Positions 26,256-35,309 of a stretch of 64,000 nt of DNA are shown here, piece after piece; the first letter of the stretch is position 1, and each line of letters starts with the position of its first letter. The position numbers were made by a program, and so were the translations under genes. The notes below the pieces were generated by a model, which worked only from the letters and a program-made list of their open reading frames with translations, searched no databases and had not been told where the DNA came from. Source of the DNA: Lewinella sp038528965 (GTDB lineage: Bacteria > Bacteroidota > Bacteroidia > Chitinophagales > Saprospiraceae); contig JBCBEC010000035.1 in assembly GCA_038528965.1 (NCBI GenBank), forward strand, positions 13,040 through 77,039. The letters are read 5' to 3'.

Positions 26256-28622
26256 ATGAGAGCGACCTATCTATTTCTATTTCTCTTTCTTTTTTGCTGG
26301 CAAGCAGCCAATAGCCAAAGCATCCGCATTCAACCTTATTTACAGGATGTAGAACCCAATCAAGCTCATATCCTTTGGGAAACGGACAGTGAAGAGGAGA
26401 GTATTGTGGAATGGGGACTTACGGAAGCGCTGGGCTTTGAAACCAGCGGAATTGCCTACACCTCAGAGGGCGCCGCCAATGTGCACGAGGTTCGACTGGA
26501 TGGCTTGGAGCGCTTTACTCGCTACTATTATCGCGTACGTACGGAGACGGCCGTATCCGAAATTCACAGTTTTCGGACCCCACCCTTCGCTAGCGATGAG
26601 CAATCGTTTAAGCTGGTGGCGATGAGTGATATGCAGCGCGATAACAGCTTTCCAGACAAGTTTCGTGAAATTGTAGAGGAAGGTGTGATTGAATACCTAA
26701 CGGGAGGAGATACTGAATTGGAAGATGAGCTGGCCCTGGTAATGATCCCGGGAGATTTGGTGACGACCGGTACCAATTACAACCAGTGGAAAAATACCTT
26801 TTTCGATCCTTCCTCCGCTTTATTTAGTCATGTGCCCGTTTATCCGGTTTTGGGTAATCATGAAAACAACGCCGCTTACTATTACACCTATTTTAAACTA
26901 CCGGAAAATGGCAGTCCGGATTTTACGGAACACTGGTGGTTTAAAGACTACAGCAACCTGCGCATTATTGGTTTAGATTCCAATGGACCATTCACCAATG
27001 CCGAACAGTTAGCTTGGCTGGATAATTTGCTGGAGCAAACCTGCGAAGCAAGCTCTATTGATTTCGTCTTCGCCCAGTTGCACCACCCCCACAAGTCGGA
27101 ATTATGGACACCGGGAGAATCTAACTTTACCGGTGAAGTCATCCAGCGGCTGGAGCAGTTTTCTACTACTTGTGGCAAGCCCAGTGTTCACCTCTTCGGG
27201 CATACCCACGGCTATTCGCGCGGGCAGTCGCGTGATCACAAACACCTGTGGATCAACGTAGCTTCGGCTGGTGGAGCCATTGACAATTGGGGCGAGTTCC
27301 CAAATGCCGACTACGAAGAGTTTTCCGTCTCACAGGACGAATATGGTTTTGTGGTGGCGGAAGTAACTGCCGGTGATGCACCTCAGGTCACTATCAAGAG
27401 AATCAGCCGGGGAGATCAGGATATGGTGATCGATAACCAACTCACGGATAGCTTGGTCATTCGCCTGGACGCTCCGGAAATTGGTACGCCAGTGGCAGAA
27501 TATCCGGTCGATATTGAGCTGGCACCCGAATGCGTATTGCTGCAGGCTAGCCCGTTTGAATCTACTGCTGCTACGCACGGACAGAGCCACTGGCAAGTGA
27601 CCAGCACCGAAGATGATTTCACCAATCCCGTTTTTGAAAGCTGGAAAAACTTTGAGAACTGGTACTTCGATATTGATACCCAGGCCGGGGACGACTTAAC
27701 GGATGAGGAAGCCTACGAACTGCAAGCCGGCCAGACCTACTGGTGGCGCGTGCGCTATCGCGACCGAGAATTTAATTGGAGCGAATGGTCAAGTCCGGCA
27801 AGCTTTACCACCGGAGCAGCTATGACACCGCCCAACTTGCTAAACAACCCCGGTGCGGAGGAAGAACTGGTAGGGTGGACCGTGATCCAAGGCGTAATGG
27901 AGTCCCTAACGAATGGTATTTGTGACGGCGTGGCGCCGCATAGCGGAGAACGCTATTTTACGGTAGGAGGATTATGTGAGCACAGTGAAGAGGCAGTAGC
28001 AAGGCAAACTGTAGACCTGAGTGCCTATGCTGATTCCATTGCGACGGGTAGCTTTTCGGTAGAATTTGGAGCATATCTCTCCAATTTTTCCGGCAGTGAC
28101 CGGCCCGAGATGAAGCTGATCTTTCAGGATGATAACGGGATGTCCACTGGAGAGAGTAATACCCTTACCACGCTGAGTAATAACTGGACCCTAGTCAGCG
28201 AAGCCCTGGCTATCCCGCTTGGTACAAGCCAGGCGGTAGTGGAATTAAAAGGCACCCGCAATGCTGGAACCGATAACGACAGTTACTTTGATGATCTCTT
28301 TTTGCGGGTAGGAACAGTAGAAATTAACTGCCCACCTTTGACGAGTGTGAGCGGAGCCAATAGCTCGCCTATTTTGGAGCTGAACCCAAGCCCCAACCCT
28401 ATGCAGGCATACACCCGGATTCGACTACCTGCTCGGATCTTTGAGCCCTTACAGTTACGGATGGTTGATGCTACTGGCCGCAAAGTCGCCGTGGAATATC
28501 AGCAGTTTGCGGATAGCTTACGCCTAGAGCGTGGTGATTTGACTGCGGGGGCGTATGTGTTTTGGCTAAGTGGATCACAAGGGGTAATTGGTTCCGGAAA
28601 ATTGGTAGTGGCCAAGCCCTAA
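26256..28622 (+). CDS. Secreted purple-acid-phosphatase-like protein with T9SS sorting domain
   Basis: The 788 residues comprise a signal peptide (1-20), a purple-acid-phosphatase N-terminal/FN3 domain (about 22-110; YLQDVEPNQAHILWET), and a metallophosphoesterase domain (about 115-375). Its metal ligands are visible in AMSDMQRD, MIPGDLVTTG, VLGNHEN, QLHHPH and LFGHTHGYS. A second FN3-like domain (about 400-520), a carbohydrate-binding-like jelly-roll (about 525-690) and a C-terminal T9SS type-A sorting domain (LNPSPNPMQAYTRIRLP to the end) follow. It is likely a cell-surface or released phosphatase that scavenges phosphate from organic esters. Spacing of 75 bp to the SDR gene allows co-transcription. 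Confidence 0.9.
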   Translation: MRATYLFLFLFLFCWQAANSQSIRIQPYLQDVEPNQAHILWETDSEEESIVEWGLTEALGFETSGIAYTSEGAANVHEVRLDGLERFTRYYYRVRTETAVSEIHSFRTPPFASDEQSFKLVAMSDMQRDNSFPDKFREIVEEGVIEYLTGGDTELEDELALVMIPGDLVTTGTNYNQWKNTFFDPSSALFSHVPVYPVLGNHENNAAYYYTYFKLPENGSPDFTEHWWFKDYSNLRIIGLDSNGPFTNAEQLAWLDNLLEQTCEASSIDFVFAQLHHPHKSELWTPGESNFTGEVIQRLEQFSTTCGKPSVHLFGHTHGYSRGQSRDHKHLWINVASAGGAIDNWGEFPNADYEEFSVSQDEYGFVVAEVTAGDAPQVTIKRISRGDQDMVIDNQLTDSLVIRLDAPEIGTPVAEYPVDIELAPECVLLQASPFESTAATHGQSHWQVTSTEDDFTNPVFESWKNFENWYFDIDTQAGDDLTDEEAYELQAGQTYWWRVRYRDREFNWSEWSSPASFTTGAAMTPPNLLNNPGAEEELVGWTVIQGVMESLTNGICDGVAPHSGERYFTVGGLCEHSEEAVARQTVDLSAYADSIATGSFSVEFGAYLSNFSGSDRPEMKLIFQDDNGMSTGESNTLTTLSNNWTLVSEALAIPLGTSQAVVELKGTRNAGTDNDSYFDDLFLRVGTVEINCPPLTSVSGANSSPILELNPSPNPMQAYTRIRLPARIFEPLQLRMVDATGRKVAVEYQQFADSLRLERGDLTAGAYVFWLSGSQGVIGSGKLVVAKP

Positions 28623-28665
28623 GCGGGCATTGCAGCGTTTGCTGAGACTGAATCGTTTTGTTGTC

Positions 28666-28694
28666 GAATTCACAGTGCTAGTACTCGTGAATTC
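28666..28694. terminator. Hairpin after the phosphatase gene
   Basis: GAATTCAC (28666-28673) and GTGAATTC (28687-28694) form a perfect 8-bp stem with a 13-nt loop. There is no T-run, so it may be an mRNA-stabilising structure or weak terminator. Confidence 0.45.
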
Positions 28695-28741
28695 AGCTGC
28701 TGTGATCTAGACTACCCTCTCTTATCCAAAATACACGCGCT

Positions 28742-29404
28742 ATGCTATCAATTAGATTCTTTGCCTTAGCATTACTGGTGGTACTGCTATTGGATGCCTG
28801 CAGTAAGTGTGGGCCGGATGTTAATTTGGGAGAATTACCTTTAACTGCTAATTCTCGTCTCTTCATTCCTTATGCGGATGATGTCGTCCTAGAGTTTGTA
28901 GATCAAGACGGCGAATGGCACAGGGTGCAATCTACGCTTGGTCGAGAAATAGAAACCGAAGAACTACACATCCGCTTTTCGTGTGAAGAAAATGTCTGGC
29001 GCACCCAGTACGAATACTACGAGTCTGAAATGGAGAGGATCGCCTTTTCGGATGTAGATGGTGAGCCAGTATTCAGTTGCCGACTTCGTACCAGTTGTGA
29101 GTATGATGATAACTTAACGGCCCTGGCCATCATTGATCATTTGCGAGTGGATGTCAGCTTGTTTAACAAGAGTTACGGTGCGGTGAAGGTTATCACCGAA
29201 GAACGAGAAGGTGAAGTCAGTGACGAGTTTCAGGAACGCCTACTTATACGGAGCAGGTTCGTAGGGGATACACTGCTTTATGGCCGGAGTTTTGCTAATG
29301 TCTACAGCAGTGAGCAGGGTGATCAGGCTTTTTATTATAACCAGCAGCAAGGGGCCTTGGCTTTCACTATTGATGAAGAGAATTATTGGGTGTTGGCTAA
29401 TTAA
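28742..29404 (+). CDS. Hypothetical lipoprotein
   Basis: The 220-residue protein has a lipoprotein signal ending LLLDAC (Cys20), followed by SKCGPDVNLGELPL. The rest is an acidic, strand-rich domain with several Cys (FSCEEN, FSCRLRTSCEYDD) that may pair in the periplasm. No family recognised. It is followed after 9 bp by a small membrane protein, suggesting a two-gene operon. Confidence 0.7.
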   Translation: MLSIRFFALALLVVLLLDACSKCGPDVNLGELPLTANSRLFIPYADDVVLEFVDQDGEWHRVQSTLGREIETEELHIRFSCEENVWRTQYEYYESEMERIAFSDVDGEPVFSCRLRTSCEYDDNLTALAIIDHLRVDVSLFNKSYGAVKVITEEREGEVSDEFQERLLIRSRFVGDTLLYGRSFANVYSSEQGDQAFYYNQQQGALAFTIDEENYWVLAN

Positions 29405-29413
29405 CCTCAAGGC

Positions 29414-29812
29414 ATGGAATTATTACTCAATGCGCCGGAGCAGATTTTAGGCCTAGCCGCTTTGCTGGCCCTGCTGTTTGTTTTAGGCGGTAAGGGCCGC
29501 ACGCTTGATATACAGCTCCATAGCACTTACTACGTGCTGCACCTACCTCTGATTGCGGTAGGCTTTGCAGTAATACTGGGCATCAATTCCCTTATCTATT
29601 GGCTGCTGCCAAAGACTACACTGGTCCCTTGGCTCACCCTTGGGCACGTAGTGCTGCTATTGCTATCTATGCTGGTGCTCCTCCTGCTCGCCTTCTTCTT
29701 TCGTACGCTAGTGGTTAAGTACTCGATATTTGGCTCACTGCAACGTATTATCCTTCGTGCAGTGGGACTATTGCTGCTTGGGCAAGTACTTGGTATCGCT
29801 AACTGGCTGTAA
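29414..29812 (+). CDS. Small four-helix membrane protein with a cytochrome-oxidase-I-like segment
   Basis: The 132-residue protein is almost entirely hydrophobic, with four predicted membrane helices. The segment LDIQLHSTYYVLHLPLIAVG resembles the DIQLHDTYFV helix of cytochrome c oxidase subunit I. However, no haem or copper ligand set is present and the protein is far too short. It is probably a structural relative or chance similarity; function unknown. It sits 9 bp after the lipoprotein gene. Confidence 0.65.
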   Translation: MELLLNAPEQILGLAALLALLFVLGGKGRTLDIQLHSTYYVLHLPLIAVGFAVILGINSLIYWLLPKTTLVPWLTLGHVVLLLLSMLVLLLLAFFFRTLVVKYSIFGSLQRIILRAVGLLLLGQVLGIANWL

Positions 29813-30135
29813 GTAGTTGTAGTAACCTATTGCCGTGCAAAGCCTGTGTAAGAGTAAAGCGATGCTTGTCAGATGGTAGACTCAAACTAGTCAGCGTTAT
29901 AAGTTTAAATGAAAGGGCGATAATTTTGTCAGCTGAACTGCATTTCTCTGGTAGCTTGCTGGTATTGTAAATTCAGCCTGAACTTTTAATGGTGCTGTAT
30001 GTTCGGGTACAGTATGTTATGTGTGTTAGTAAAGTCCTATCTTGGAAAGCCGTAATTAGTGATTTACGGTATTTCATGATGTACTGAAACCTACCATAGC
30101 ATTAGTACATTTTCCATTATCAAACCTAATTTCCG
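29813..30135. promoter_or_regulatory. Non-coding promoter region of the T9SS cargo gene
   Basis: About 320 bp with no gene. It precedes a secreted-protein gene and presumably holds its promoter; no exact TAnnTTTG match is obvious. Confidence 0.4.
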
Positions 30136-30996
30136 ATGAAGAAGATTTTTACAATTGCAATGCTTTCTCTTTTGACCCTGCCTTTCCTTTCGGCACAAAA
30201 CACCGTTACTGTTGATGCCGGTGCCAGCTGGATTGGTTTCATGACCGTATTCAACCTGGACGGTAGTGTAAACTTCGGTGACTTCTGGGCTATTCCTGAC
30301 TTGAAGACCGTACCTGATGTAGGCGCTAATACCGTGACCCTGCAGCCAAACTTTAACACCTACGCTAATGATCCAACAGATCCATTTTGGGTAAACCAGG
30401 ATACCGGTGAAGGTAACAAGGACATGGAAGCTAACACTTTCGTAGAGCCAGGTCCAACTTTTACTGAGAATGATCTCACTTTCGTTGGTACCGTGCAGTC
30501 TTACACTTTGGCTGAAGGGTATACTGCCACGTATTTCGTGAAGGCGCTTGATCCTAACAACGGTTTCGCCGATGTTCTAGGGGGAGGTTACATTTTCGAT
30601 CTTCCTACCAGTGGTACTTTTTCAGTTACCGTACCTGGTGCTGAATTGCTTGCTGGTACTGTGATCCAGTATGGTTTTACCATTACCGGCCGCAATGCCA
30701 ACCCAGACAACGAAGCTGCTTTGGGTAGTGTAGTAGTAACGGAAGGTACAGTATCAGTAAACGACTTGAATCCAGATCTGGAAGTGAGCGTATACCCGAA
30801 CCCAGTAGCGGAAGTACTTTCTATCAAGAGCGATACACCAGTTGAGTCTTTCCAGGTGATGAACTTCCTGGGCCAGCAGGTGATCAGCGGTGTAGGCACC
30901 AATGATGTAAACGTTTCTGAGTTGCCAGCCGGTACTTACTCTATTATTGTAGAAGTAGAAGAAGGCCGTAAGGCAATGACCTTTATGAAGCAGTAA
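30136..30996 (+). CDS. Secreted protein with T9SS type-A sorting domain
   Basis: The 286 residues begin with a clean signal peptide (MKKIFTIAMLSLLTLPFLSAQ). Residues 22-205 form an uncharacterised beta-rich domain, and the C-terminal 75 are a T9SS sorting domain (VSVYPNPVAEVLSIKSD ... GTYSIIVEVEEGRKAMTFMK). The protein should be exported by T9SS and attached to the surface or released. Codon choice looks strongly biased, similar to that of the neighbouring ribosomal genes, hinting at high expression. A strong terminator follows. Confidence 0.85.
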   Translation: MKKIFTIAMLSLLTLPFLSAQNTVTVDAGASWIGFMTVFNLDGSVNFGDFWAIPDLKTVPDVGANTVTLQPNFNTYANDPTDPFWVNQDTGEGNKDMEANTFVEPGPTFTENDLTFVGTVQSYTLAEGYTATYFVKALDPNNGFADVLGGGYIFDLPTSGTFSVTVPGAELLAGTVIQYGFTITGRNANPDNEAALGSVVVTEGTVSVNDLNPDLEVSVYPNPVAEVLSIKSDTPVESFQVMNFLGQQVISGVGTNDVNVSELPAGTYSIIVEVEEGRKAMTFMKQ

Positions 30997-31027
30997 TGCT
31001 GCTTTGAGCTGACTTAGAAATAAGTGG

Positions 31028-31061
31028 AATGCCGCTCCTGACTTGCTTCGGGAGCGGCATT
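31028..31061 (+). terminator. Terminator of the T9SS cargo gene
   Basis: AATGCCGCTCC (31028-31038) pairs with GGAGCGGCATT (31050-31060ff), a perfect 11-bp stem with a loop of about 11 nt. The T-run is poor. Confidence 0.7.
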
Positions 31062-31593
31062 ACTATTGTCAAGACTTCGTTGAGGATGTTTACTTGATAT
31101 CAGCCAACTCGATTAGTCGTTGGAGGAGGTTTTCTACGCTACTAATGCTAAACGAAGCGCCCTGAGTAGAAGCCCTGGACGGGGTCGTTGCGGCCTAGCG
31201 CTGTGCAGCAGCAGACGCGCACCGCCTGCCAAAGTACTTCGTACGGCGGGCACGGCTAGCGGTCTGGATGCGCCTTAGCGCAGCCGAGCGAGTAGCGAGC
31301 TGCGAAACATAGCGACCGCAGGGAGGCCCCAAGTGCTTATCATTTATTACCATCAACAGGCAAGTTGCCTTACAAAATTAGCTGAATCCGCTAAGCTGCC
31401 ATTCATCATTGTGCGAAGGCCGTTTTTGACGTGCTAAAAATCGGTAAAAAAGGCTGGTTTTGTGAGGTTGAAAAAGTGCTTTTTTTTCGACCTCTAAAAT
31501 TTCTGGGCGAAATTTCGACTGTTTTTCAATGAGTTATGAAGGTTGGGGTGTAAGTTTTTTTGAAAAAAGCTTCTTTTTTTCGCTGGCAGCAGC
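31062..31593. other. Intergenic region with GC-rich block before the ribosomal operon
   Basis: No gene is seen. Around 31150-31340 the sequence is GC-rich with many short inverted motifs. The piece at 31223-31251 (CGCCTGCC, GTAC core, GGCGGGC) recurs in reverse orientation at 63953-63982. The stretch 31430-31590 is T-rich and leads into the ribosomal promoter. Confidence 0.5.
31223..31251. repeat. Imperfect palindromic GC element, copy 1
   Basis: CGCCTGCC, about 12 bp containing GTAC words, then GGCGGGC. The reverse complement is nearly the same as 63953-63982 (GCCCGCCGTAC ... GTACT ... GGCAGGCG). Two copies suggest a dispersed REP-like element. Confidence 0.55.
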
Positions 31594-31601
31594 TACCTTT
31601 G
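31594..31601 (+). promoter_or_regulatory. Bacteroidota -7 element of the rplM operon
   Basis: TACCTTTG matches TAnnTTTG exactly and lies about 100 bp before rplM. The -33 TTG/TTTG element is not at ideal spacing (TTTG ends at 31562). Transcription would start near 31606, the first base of the leader stem. Confidence 0.65.
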
Positions 31602-31605
31602 CACG

Positions 31606-31666
31606 GCTTTTGCGGGAGGTCCGTCTTGCTCACGCCCGAGGAGGGGGCAACTTCATCGACAAAAGC
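31606..31666 (+). ncRNA. Structured 5' leader of the rplM-rpsI operon (candidate autoregulatory site)
   Basis: GCTTTTG (31606-31612) pairs with CAAAAGC (31660-31666), closing a multi-element fold; inside, TTGCTC pairs with GGGCAA (one G-T). The stem begins where transcription should start. Ribosomal operons are often autoregulated by such leaders binding one of their own proteins, L13 being the candidate here. Structure is seen by eye; regulation is inference. Confidence 0.5.
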
Positions 31667-31699
31667 AGCTGATTTTAAAACAATTAAAGCTTAATAATA

Positions 31700-32143
31700 G
31701 TGAAAACACTGAGCTATAAAACACAGGTGGCCAAGCCGTCGACCGTAGAGCGCAAGTGGCACATCATTGACGCCGAAGGACTAGTAGTAGGCCGGATGTG
31801 TACTAAGATTGCAGCTGTACTACGCGGTAAGCACAAGACTGACTTTACGCCTCACTTTGATAATGGCGACTACGTGGTGGTTATCAATGCGGATAAGGTT
31901 CGGTTTACTGGTTTGAAAATGGACCAGAAGACCTACCTGCGTCACACTGGTTATCCTGGTGGACAACGTGCTACCAAGGCTAAGGAACTGATGGCGAAGA
32001 AGCCAATTGCCATTGTAGAAACTGCAGTGAAAGGCATGTTGCCTAAGACCAAATTGGGTCGGGCACAGTACAAGAAATTGTTCGTGTACGCAGGAGCAGA
32101 GCATCCACACGCGGCACAGAAGCCTGAAACACTGGAGATTTAA
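31700..32143 (+). CDS. rplM: 50S ribosomal protein L13
   Basis: The 147-residue protein matches bacterial uL13, an early assembly protein of the large subunit. WHIIDAEGLVVGRMCTKIA, FDNGDYVVVINADKVRFTG, YLRHTGYPGGQR and KGMLPKTKLGRAQYKKL are diagnostic. Translation starts at GTG (31700). It begins a translation block with rpsI, rpsB and tsf on the same strand. Confidence 0.97.
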   Translation: MKTLSYKTQVAKPSTVERKWHIIDAEGLVVGRMCTKIAAVLRGKHKTDFTPHFDNGDYVVVINADKVRFTGLKMDQKTYLRHTGYPGGQRATKAKELMAKKPIAIVETAVKGMLPKTKLGRAQYKKLFVYAGAEHPHAAQKPETLEI

Positions 32144-32173
32144 TTATAACTGAACGCAAATTTCTTCGATATA

Positions 32174-32563
32174 ATGGAAATGATTAATACCATCGGGAGA
32201 AGAAAGGCAGCAGTAGCTCGCGTATACTTGACGCAAGGTACCGGCAATGTAACCGTAAATGGTAAGCCGTTGAATGTCTACTTTCCCCAACCACATATCC
32301 AATCTAAGGTAGTAGCTCCATTCCACACGGTGGAGATTGATAGTAAGATCTACGACCTAAAGGTTAATGTAGACGGTGGCGGTTTCAAGGGCCAGGCAGA
32401 AGCTATTCGTATGGCGATTGCCCGCGCGCTGGTGAGGTTGAATGAAGACTTCCGTAAGCCACTGAAAGATCAGAAGTTCCTGATGCGTGACGCACGCGTA
32501 GTAGAACGTAAGAAGTACGGTAAGCCTAAGGCCCGTAAGAGCTTCCAGTTCTCTAAGCGTTAA
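32174..32563 (+). CDS. rpsI: 30S ribosomal protein S9
   Basis: The 129-residue uS9 begins MEMINTIGRRKAAVARVYL and ends with the conserved basic tail KKYGKPKARKSFQFSKR, which reaches toward the P-site tRNA. VNVDGGGFKGQAEAIRMAIAR is the central signature. It lies 30 bp after rplM, the standard pairing. Confidence 0.97.
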   Translation: MEMINTIGRRKAAVARVYLTQGTGNVTVNGKPLNVYFPQPHIQSKVVAPFHTVEIDSKIYDLKVNVDGGGFKGQAEAIRMAIARALVRLNEDFRKPLKDQKFLMRDARVVERKKYGKPKARKSFQFSKR

Positions 32564-32661
32564 TGATCGGATTTTCGTGATTTTGAGCCTTAGTTGCCAA
32601 TGGTGCTGGAGGCTCAGCAATCTATTCCGTGTCAAGCGGAATTAAAAATCAAAAACGAATA

Positions 32662-33393
32662 ATGGAAAAGCCTAATTATAAAGAGTTGCTCGCATCAGGT
32701 GTACACTTCGGTCACCTGAAGAAGAAGTGGAACCCAAAGATGTCTCCATACATCTTTGCTGAGCGTAAAGGTATCCACTTGATCGACCTAAACCGCACCA
32801 GCGAATGCCTGGAGCGCGCAGGTCAGGCGGCCCGCCAGATGGCAAAGGCCGGTAAGAAGATTTTGTTCGTAGCTACTAAGAAGCAGGCGCGCGAGATCGT
32901 AATGGAAGCTGCTAAGAGTGTGAACATGCCTTTCGTAACCGACCGTTGGTTGGGAGGTATGATGACCAACTTCGCAACGATCCGCCGTTCAGTACGTAAG
33001 ATGCAGAACATCGAGCGTATGCTGGGAGATGGTTCTTTGAGTAGCATCACCAAGAAGGAGCGTTTGACGCTGACGCGTGAGCACGCGAAGCTAGACAAGG
33101 TTTTGGGTGGTATTGCCAACCTGAACCGTACGCCTTCAGCGATGTTCATCGTAGATATTCACCACGAGCACATTGCTATTGCTGAGGCGCACAAACTGGG
33201 TATTCGTACGTTGGGTCTTGTTGATACCAATTCTGATCCAAATCAGGTGGATTACCCAATCCCAGGTAATGATGATGCTTCTAAGTCTATCGCTATCATC
33301 ACCGATTACATCACGCAGATGGTTAAGCTAGGTTTGGAAGAACGGAAGCAGGCCAAAGCGGAAAAAGAGAGTGCTCAGCCGCAGAAAAGCTAA
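32662..33393 (+). CDS. rpsB: 30S ribosomal protein S2
   Basis: About 243 residues. The start at 32662 gives MEKPNYKELLASGVHFGHL, the proper bS2 N-terminus; an in-frame ATG 11 codons upstream is not needed. WNPKMSPYIFAERKGIHLIDL, TDRWLGGMMTNF and LGLVDTNSDPNQVDYPIPGND are diagnostic. The C-terminus is a lysine/glutamate/alanine-rich tail. It precedes tsf as in most bacteria. Confidence 0.97.
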   Translation: MEKPNYKELLASGVHFGHLKKKWNPKMSPYIFAERKGIHLIDLNRTSECLERAGQAARQMAKAGKKILFVATKKQAREIVMEAAKSVNMPFVTDRWLGGMMTNFATIRRSVRKMQNIERMLGDGSLSSITKKERLTLTREHAKLDKVLGGIANLNRTPSAMFIVDIHHEHIAIAEAHKLGIRTLGLVDTNSDPNQVDYPIPGNDDASKSIAIITDYITQMVKLGLEERKQAKAEKESAQPQKS

Positions 33394-33438
33394 ACTAGCG
33401 ATTTAGTGCTTGAATTAAATCGACAAGTAGTTTTTTGC

Positions 33439-33472
33439 GTCAAACAGCCACAGTGAAGGAACTGTGGTTGAC
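33439..33472 (+). promoter_or_regulatory. Hairpin between rpsB and tsf
   Basis: GTCAA-ACAG-CCACAGT pairs with ACTGTGG-TTGAC around a 6-nt loop, giving a 12-bp stem with a small bulge. No T-run follows. In other bacteria the rpsB-tsf gap holds an attenuator or processing site; the same may hold here. Confidence 0.45.
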
Positions 33473-33519
33473 ACAAATTGGTAATTCTCAAAGCAAACTC
33501 TAAAAATCAAATAGTCAAA

Positions 33520-34344
33520 ATGAGCGTAACTGCTGCTGACATCAAAAAACTGCGCGACATGACTGGCGCAGGTATGATGGACTGTAAGAAAGCCCTGACC
33601 GAAGCGGCGGGCGATTTCGACAAGGCCATTGAGATTCTTCGTAAAAAAGGACAGAAAGTTTCTGCTAAGCGTGCCGGTAATGAGGCGAAGGAAGGTGCTG
33701 TAGTGGCACTGGTGAGTGATGATAAGACCCGCGGCGTAGTAGTAAAGCTGAGTTCTGAAACTGACTTCGTGGCTAAGAACCAGGAGTTCGTTGATGGTGT
33801 GACATCTATCGCCGAGGCTGCTTTGTCTTCTTTCCCAGAGAACCTGGATGGCTTGATGGGAGCGACTACTACTAGTGGAACAGTGAAGTCTACTTTGGAT
33901 GATCTGTTGACTAAGTTTACAGAGAAGATGGAATTGACTTATGAGCGCCTGGAAGCGCCTATGGTTGCTCCTTATATCCACATGGGTAACAAAGCTGCTG
34001 TATTGGTAGGTTTGTCTGCTGCTAGTGATGCTGCTTACGACGCTGGTCGTGACGTAGCCATGCAGGTAGCTGCAATGAAGCCAATTGCAGTAAGCAAGGA
34101 CGATGTAGATCCGGCTACTATTGAAAAGGAGTTGGAGATTGGTAAAGAATTGGCGCGTAAGGAAGGAAAGCCTGAGGCTATTCTTGACAAGATTGCTCAA
34201 GGACGTTTGAACAAGTTCTTCAAAGAAACTACGCTTTTGGCGCAGGCCTTTGTAAAGGATGGCAAGCAAAACGTTGGAGCTTATCTCAACAATACTGAAA
34301 AAGACCTGACGGTAACTGCTTTCAAGCACATAACCTTAGGTTAA
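33520..34344 (+). CDS. tsf: Translation elongation factor Ts
   Basis: The 274-residue protein catalyses GDP release from EF-Tu. Start at 33520 gives MSVTAADIKKLRDMTGAGMM, the conserved UBA-like N-terminus, with DCKKALTEAAGDFDKAIEIL. The TDFV motif that inserts into EF-Tu is in SSETDFVAKNQEF. The length is normal. A strong terminator follows at 34356. Confidence 0.97.
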   Translation: MSVTAADIKKLRDMTGAGMMDCKKALTEAAGDFDKAIEILRKKGQKVSAKRAGNEAKEGAVVALVSDDKTRGVVVKLSSETDFVAKNQEFVDGVTSIAEAALSSFPENLDGLMGATTTSGTVKSTLDDLLTKFTEKMELTYERLEAPMVAPYIHMGNKAAVLVGLSAASDAAYDAGRDVAMQVAAMKPIAVSKDDVDPATIEKELEIGKELARKEGKPEAILDKIAQGRLNKFFKETTLLAQAFVKDGKQNVGAYLNNTEKDLTVTAFKHITLG

Positions 34345-34355
34345 TTGATACAGGA

Positions 34356-34385
34356 GGCGAATCGGAAACGATTCGCCTTTTTTTT
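34356..34385 (+). terminator. Rho-independent terminator after tsf
   Basis: GGCGAATCG-GAAA-CGATTCGCC followed by eight T. This is a textbook intrinsic terminator and ends the rplM-tsf transcript. Confidence 0.95.
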
Positions 34386-34601
34386 GCCCTATAGTGAGCA
34401 AGCGCTGGGAAATTGCGCAGCGTTTTTCGATCTTTGTGTAAACAAAGTGGACGTAAAGAAATGTCTACTTTCTATTTTGACAAGGGAATATTTCATAAGT
34501 GATTGAATACCTGGAAATCAGGTTGAAATATTCACTTGTCAGTAAGAAAATAGTAAGTAGATATTTTAGTCCGAAAACTTATTTCTATATCCTCTTTTCC
34601 T

Positions 34602-35309
34602 ATGATAAAGTATCGTCGTGTACTCCTTAAGCTGAGCGGAGAATCCCTGATGGGAGATCAAGGTTTTGGTATTCAGGCTAGCATGTTGCAGCACTATGCC
34701 GAACAAGTGAAAGAATTGGTGAATTTAGGAGTAGAAGTGGCGATCGTTATCGGTGGAGGAAACATCTTCCGTGGCCTGCAAGCGAAGGATTCTGGTATTG
34801 AGCGCGTGCAGGGTGACTACATGGGAATGCTGGCTACCGTAATCAACGGCATGGCGCTACAAAGTGCCTTAGAGAATAATGGAATCTTTACCCGCCTGGT
34901 CTCAGCCCTAACCATTAATCAGGTAGCGGAGCCCTACATCCGCCGCCGCGCCATTCGCCACCTGGAAAAAGGGCGGGTGGTCATCTTTAGTGCAGGTACG
35001 GGTAGCCCTTACTTTACTACCGATTCAGCAGCGGCGCTGCGTGCCAATGAGATTGGCGCCGATGTGATTCTTAAAGGTACCCGCGTAGACGGTATCTACA
35101 CAGCCGACCCAGAGAAAGATCCTACCGCCACTCGTTTTGATAAACTCACCTTTGAGCAGGTGCTCAGTCTGGGCCTCAATGTGATGGACACCACGGCCTT
35201 CACGCTTTGCCAAGAAAACGATATCCCGATCATCGTATTCGATATTAATGATCCAACTAACCTGGCACGCATCGTGCAGGGGGAGTCCATTGGGACTTTG
35301 GTGGCATAA
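34602..35309 (+). CDS. pyrH: UMP kinase
   Basis: The 235-residue protein phosphorylates UMP to UDP. It is an amino-acid-kinase-family enzyme: LLKLSGESLMG (phosphate-binding), IVIGGGNIFRG, TGSPYFTTDSAAALRANEIG and DGIYTADPEKDPTATRFDKL are diagnostic of bacterial PyrH. A 256-bp gap after tsf with a terminator suggests its own promoter. Confidence 0.97.
   Translation: MIKYRRVLLKLSGESLMGDQGFGIQASMLQHYAEQVKELVNLGVEVAIVIGGGNIFRGLQAKDSGIERVQGDYMGMLATVINGMALQSALENNGIFTRLVSALTINQVAEPYIRRRAIRHLEKGRVVIFSAGTGSPYFTTDSAAALRANEIGADVILKGTRVDGIYTADPEKDPTATRFDKLTFEQVLSLGLNVMDTTAFTLCQENDIPIIVFDINDPTNLARIVQGESIGTLVA

Noticed and set aside
29414..29812. Truncated cytochrome c oxidase subunit I
   Set aside because: Only one helix-like segment is similar; haem and copper ligands are missing and the protein is a compact four-helix unit.
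31606..31666. Similarity of the rplM leader to RNase P RNA (GAGG..GTCCG word)
   Set aside because: The match is limited to a few bases, and the length and fold do not fit RNase P.
33415..34329. Long minus-strand open frame opposite tsf
   Set aside because: It is a shadow of the strongly codon-biased tsf gene; the translation has no domain.
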